From Kitasatospora phosalacinea (GTDB lineage Bacteria > Actinomycetota > Actinomycetes > Streptomycetales > Streptomycetaceae): 64,000 bases of DNA. The stretch spans positions 1 through 64,000 of the forward strand of contig NZ_BSSA01000014.1 in assembly GCF_030268885.1 (NCBI RefSeq), given 5' to 3'. Position numbers and translations under genes: made by a program. Of this stretch, positions 61,574-64,000 are shown piece by piece (position 1 is the first letter of the stretch; each line of letters begins with the position of its first letter). Below the pieces are notes generated by a model, which worked only from the letters and a program-made list of their open reading frames with translations, was not told where the DNA came from and did no database searches.

Positions 61574-62578
61574 TCAGCGCGCCCCCGCCCACGCCAGCAG
61601 GTGCTCCACCGACCACGCCGTGATCACCCGTTCCGCCTCCAACCCCACCCCCACCGCCCGCTCGCACCCCTCCACCTGCCAGTCGAGTTCGCCCGGCGCG
61701 TGGGCGTCCGTGTCGATCGCGAACAGGCAGCCGAGGTCGGCGGCGAGGGCGAGGAGGTCGTCGGGCGGGTCCTGGCGGTCGGGGCGGCAGTTGATCTCGA
61801 CGGCGGTGTCGTGCTCGCGGCAGGCGGTGAAGACGGCCTCGGCGTCGAACGCGGACGGCGGGCGGGGCTTCTCGCCCAGGCGCCGCCCGGTGCAGTGGCC
61901 GAGGACGTCGACCAGCGGGTTGCGGACGGCGGCGAGCATCCGGCGGGTCATCGCGTCGGCCTCCATCCGCAGCTCGGAGTGGACGGAGGCGACCACCACG
62001 TCCAGGCGACCGAGCAGTTCCTCGTCCTGGTCGAGCGTGCCGTCCGCGAGGACGTCGCACTCGATGCCGGTGAGCAGCCGGAACGGGGCGAGCCGGGCGT
62101 TGAGCTCCTCGACCAGGTCGAGCTGTTCGCGCAGCCGGTCCGCGCCGAGGCCGTGGGCGACGGTGAGGCGGGGCGAGTGGTCGGTGAGGACGGCCCAGTG
62201 GTGGCCGAGGGCGCGGGCGGTGTGGGCCATCCGTTCGACGGGGGCGGTGCCGCCGGACCAGTCGGAGTGCAGGTGGCAGTCGCCCTGGAGCTTCTCGCGC
62301 AGCCGCAGCGCGGCGGTGGACGGGGCGGGCCCGGCGGCGGCGCGGGCCTCGGTCTCCAGCAGGTACTGCGGGGTGCGGCCGACCGAGGCGTCGGCGATCA
62401 CCCGGGCGGTGACGGGGCCGACGCCGGGGAGGCGTTCGGCCTGGGCGGCGTCGATCGGTTCGGGGGGCAGGGCGGCGGCGGCCTCGGCGGCGGTGCGGAA
62501 CGCCTTGGCCCGGTGGGGGGAGGCGAGTTCGCGCTCCAGCAGGAAGGCGATGCGTTCCAGGGCGGTGACCGGGTCCAT
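61574..62578 (-). CDS. PHP phosphoesterase with Pol-X-like N-terminal HhH domain
   Basis: A 334-residue protein. Residues 1-80 resemble the N-terminal 8-kDa and helix-hairpin-helix part of family X DNA polymerases (LERIAFLLERELASPHRAKA, then AERLPGVGPVTARVIADAS). Residues 97-334 are a PHP domain with GDCHLHSDWSGG (H102, H104, D106), VLTDHSPRLT, GIECDVLADG, VVASVHSELR, VDVLGHCTGR and IDTDAHAPGE. The polymerase palm lying between these parts in bacterial Pol X is absent. It could act as a 3'-end or AP-site processing nuclease, but that is only inferred. The ATG at 62578 is used. Confidence 0.87.
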   Translation of the reverse strand: MDPVTALERIAFLLERELASPHRAKAFRTAAEAAAALPPEPIDAAQAERLPGVGPVTARVIADASVGRTPQYLLETEARAAAGPAPSTAALRLREKLQGDCHLHSDWSGGTAPVERMAHTARALGHHWAVLTDHSPRLTVAHGLGADRLREQLDLVEELNARLAPFRLLTGIECDVLADGTLDQDEELLGRLDVVVASVHSELRMEADAMTRRMLAAVRNPLVDVLGHCTGRRLGEKPRPPSAFDAEAVFTACREHDTAVEINCRPDRQDPPDDLLALAADLGCLFAIDTDAHAPGELDWQVEGCERAVGVGLEAERVITAWSVEHLLAWAGAR

Positions 62579-62723
62579 GCGGCCAGTCTGCGCGGGGCCG
62601 GACGGGGTTGCACCCGGACGGGCCCTCTTCCGCCGATCTGCCCGGACCCCTTGTTGACACTCTGTCTCATTGGTTTACTCGTCCCGGAGCCCCCGTCGCA
62701 CCCCCACCCTCCGGAGCCCGCCC

Positions 62724-63650
62724 GTGTCCGACACCGCCACCCCGCCGCAGTCCCCCGCCCGGCAGCGCAACGCCGACCGCGAGCTCAACGCGGCCCGCCT
62801 GCTGCGCGCCTCCGCCAAGCACTCGTACGACCCGCTCACCGAGATCGACTGGTCCGCCCCCGTCGACCCGGACCACTACGCGCTGCCCGCGCACCGCGTC
62901 GCGCTGTACGGCACCCCGCTGTGGGAGCGGCTGGACGAGCGGGCCCGGGCCCGGCTGAGCGTGCACCAGTTCGCGTCCACCACGGCCGCCGGGATCTGGT
63001 TCGAGCTGGTGCTGATGGAGGGCCTGATCCGGCACGTCTACGCGGGCGACCTGACCACCGGGCACGCCCAGTACGCGCTGACCGAGGTCGCCGACGAGTG
63101 CCGCCACTCGACCATGTTCGCCCGCTACATCACCGCGACCGGCTACCCCTCGGCCCGGCCGACCCGGCGCGCCGACCGCCTGGGCAAGCTGCACTTCCTG
63201 CTCAACGACACCACCATGACCTTCGCCGGGGCGATCTTCGTCGAGGAGTTCACCGACGCGATGCAGCGCGAGATGGTCCGCGACGAGTCGCTGCAGCCGC
63301 TGGCCCGCGCGGTGGCCCGGATCCACGTGGTCGAGGAGGCCCGGCACATCGGCTACGCCAAGCCGGAGCTGGAGCGCCGCTGGGCGGCGATGCCGGCGGC
63401 CCGGCGGGCGGTGTTCCGGCGGGCGCTGGCGCTGCTGGCCCGGCACGCGGTGGAGGAGATCGTGCACCCGCGGGTGTACGCGCTGGCCGGGCTGGACCCC
63501 GCCGGGGCCCGCCGGGCCGCCGAGGCCAACCCGCACTGGCGGCAGGCCCGGATCGACTGGGCCCGCAAGGCGCTGGAGTTCTTCGCCGACCTGGGCGTCC
63601 TCACCCCCGCCACCGCCCGCTCCTGGCGCCGCGCCGCACTGCTGCCCTGA
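62724..63650 (+). CDS. AurF-like diiron N-oxygenase family protein
   Basis: A 308-residue ferritin-fold oxygenase. Iron ligands are predicted at E94 (WFELVLMEG), E125 and H128 (EVADECRHSTMFARY), E174 or E175 (IFVEEFTDA), and E204 or E205 with H208 (VVEEARHIGYA); EEIVHPRVY adds a further Glu/His pair. This matches AurF/CmlI, which turn aryl amines into nitro groups in aureothin and chloramphenicol synthesis. Non-cluster relatives are common in actinomycetes. The GTG at 62724 has GGAG seven bases upstream. TTGACA at 62654-62659 may be the -35. The next gene is an MFS exporter 55 bases later. Confidence 0.87.
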   Translation: MSDTATPPQSPARQRNADRELNAARLLRASAKHSYDPLTEIDWSAPVDPDHYALPAHRVALYGTPLWERLDERARARLSVHQFASTTAAGIWFELVLMEGLIRHVYAGDLTTGHAQYALTEVADECRHSTMFARYITATGYPSARPTRRADRLGKLHFLLNDTTMTFAGAIFVEEFTDAMQREMVRDESLQPLARAVARIHVVEEARHIGYAKPELERRWAAMPAARRAVFRRALALLARHAVEEIVHPRVYALAGLDPAGARRAAEANPHWRQARIDWARKALEFFADLGVLTPATARSWRRAALLP

Positions 63651-63705
63651 CCCCTCGCCTGCGCGCCGCGCCCGCGCCGCCACCCCGCTGCCCGAGACTC
63701 TGAGC

Positions 63706-64000
63706 GTGGACGACAACGGGATCCGCCTCGGCACGGGCCGCGGCCGGTGGGTGGTGGCGGCGACGGCGCTGGGCTCCGGCATGGCGATGCTGGACGGCAC
63801 GGTGGTGAACGTCGCGCTGCCGCGGATCGGCGCGGACCTGGGCGCGAACCTGGCGGCGCTGCAGTGGACGGTCAACGCGTACATGCTGACGCTGGCGGCG
63901 CTGATCCTGCTGGGCGGCTCGCTCGGCGACCGGTACGGGCGCAGGCGGGTGTTCCTGCTCGGGGTGTGCTGGTTCGCGCTGGCCTCGGCCGGGTGCGCGG
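63706..64000 (+). CDS. MFS transporter (DHA2 type), 5' part
   Basis: The first 98 codons of a transporter that runs off the window. RWVVAATALGSGMAMLDGTV opens helix 1, VVNVALPRIGADLGANLAAL is the loop block of DHA2 drug exporters, and LGGSLGDRYGRRRVFLLGV is motif A. It starts 55 bases after the AurF-like oxygenase on the same strand with a weak ribosome site, so the two may be co-transcribed and the exporter could handle the oxygenase product. The rest of the gene, needed to judge this, is not in the window. Confidence 0.85.
   Translation, partial: MDDNGIRLGTGRGRWVVAATALGSGMAMLDGTVVNVALPRIGADLGANLAALQWTVNAYMLTLAALILLGGSLGDRYGRRRVFLLGVCWFALASAGCA

Noticed and set aside
62724..64000. Definite biosynthetic gene cluster
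   Set aside because: One oxygenase and the start of one exporter are not enough; no core synthase is visible.
1..64000. Integrated plasmid, prophage or genomic island
   Set aside because: I found no integrase, transposase, tRNA gene with att repeat, phage structural gene or clear drop in GC across the window.

Overview
The window is chromosomal DNA of a streptomycete-type actinomycete (Streptomyces or Kitasatospora). The evidence is very high GC with strongly G/C-biased third codon positions, many GTG starts with GGAGG-like ribosome sites, frequent GTGA/ATGA start-stop overlaps, long GC hairpin terminators without U-tracts, and several lineage-restricted families (SCO5389-like, DUF6126, DUF5713, DUF2630, DUF6296-like). 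I see no rRNA, tRNA, CRISPR array, insertion sequence, integrase or phage module. It reads as an accessory-rich but stable chromosomal segment of about 62 genes.

Layout. 1-6 kb: tail of etfA, a HEAT-repeat protein, a methyltransferase, a DUF5713 protein, an Acg-type nitroreductase and an aldo/keto reductase. 6-12.6 kb: two translationally coupled PAS/GAF/SpoIIE phosphatases (the second ends in an anti-sigma-type ATPase), a SHOCT membrane protein and a ThrE-like exporter. 14.2-18.9 kb: a tightly coupled four-gene redox complex (NarI/Hdr-like membrane subunit, Mo-bisMGD catalytic subunit, 16-Cys ferredoxin, Tat-type Rieske protein). 19-23 kb: a DUF4037 protein and two overlapping polytopic mannosyltransferases (GT87 and MptB-like). 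23.3-25.1 kb: olsB-olsA for ornithine lipid.

25.2-29.8 kb: a persulfide-handling locus. It has two convergent CstR-like repressors, a CstB-like dioxygenase/rhodanese, a single-domain rhodanese, a TauE exporter and a rhodanese-DUF2892 protein, with four 16-bp ATAC-N8-GTAT dyads at the right promoters. 30-35 kb: a YkgJ-pentapeptide fusion, a third SpoIIE phosphatase, a nucleotidyltransferase and an unknown membrane protein. 35.4-39 kb: an operon of two GT4 glycosyltransferases and an SGNH esterase. 39-45.4 kb: an LAXTG surface protein, an AAC(2')-type acetyltransferase, a beta-hydroxyacid dehydrogenase, a PHP phosphoesterase, and an SPFH protein coupled to a degenerate NAD-kinase-like protein behind a promoter with paired operators.

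45.5-54.3 kb: a second HEAT-repeat paralogue, small streptomycete proteins, a second aldo/keto reductase, TerD, a UBP zinc finger protein, a MazG-like protein, an SGNH esterase, ohr/ohrR, DUF2630 and SCO5389-like genes. 54.4-64 kb: a secreted GH53 galactanase with two LacI-type operators, a divergent MFS/TetR pair with two palindromes, a DinB-like protein, a DJ-1/PfpI protein, a tyrosine phosphatase, a PCD-VOC fusion, a PHP protein with a Pol-X-like N-terminus, an AurF-like diiron oxygenase and a truncated MFS gene.

The most promising leads are the persulfide regulon with duplicated sensors, the SPFH/NADK-like pair with dyads lying on its -35 and -10, the chimeric molybdenum-Rieske complex, and the paired HEAT-repeat paralogues sharing an unusual N-terminal motif. 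Gene names rest on motifs read by eye. No database search was possible.
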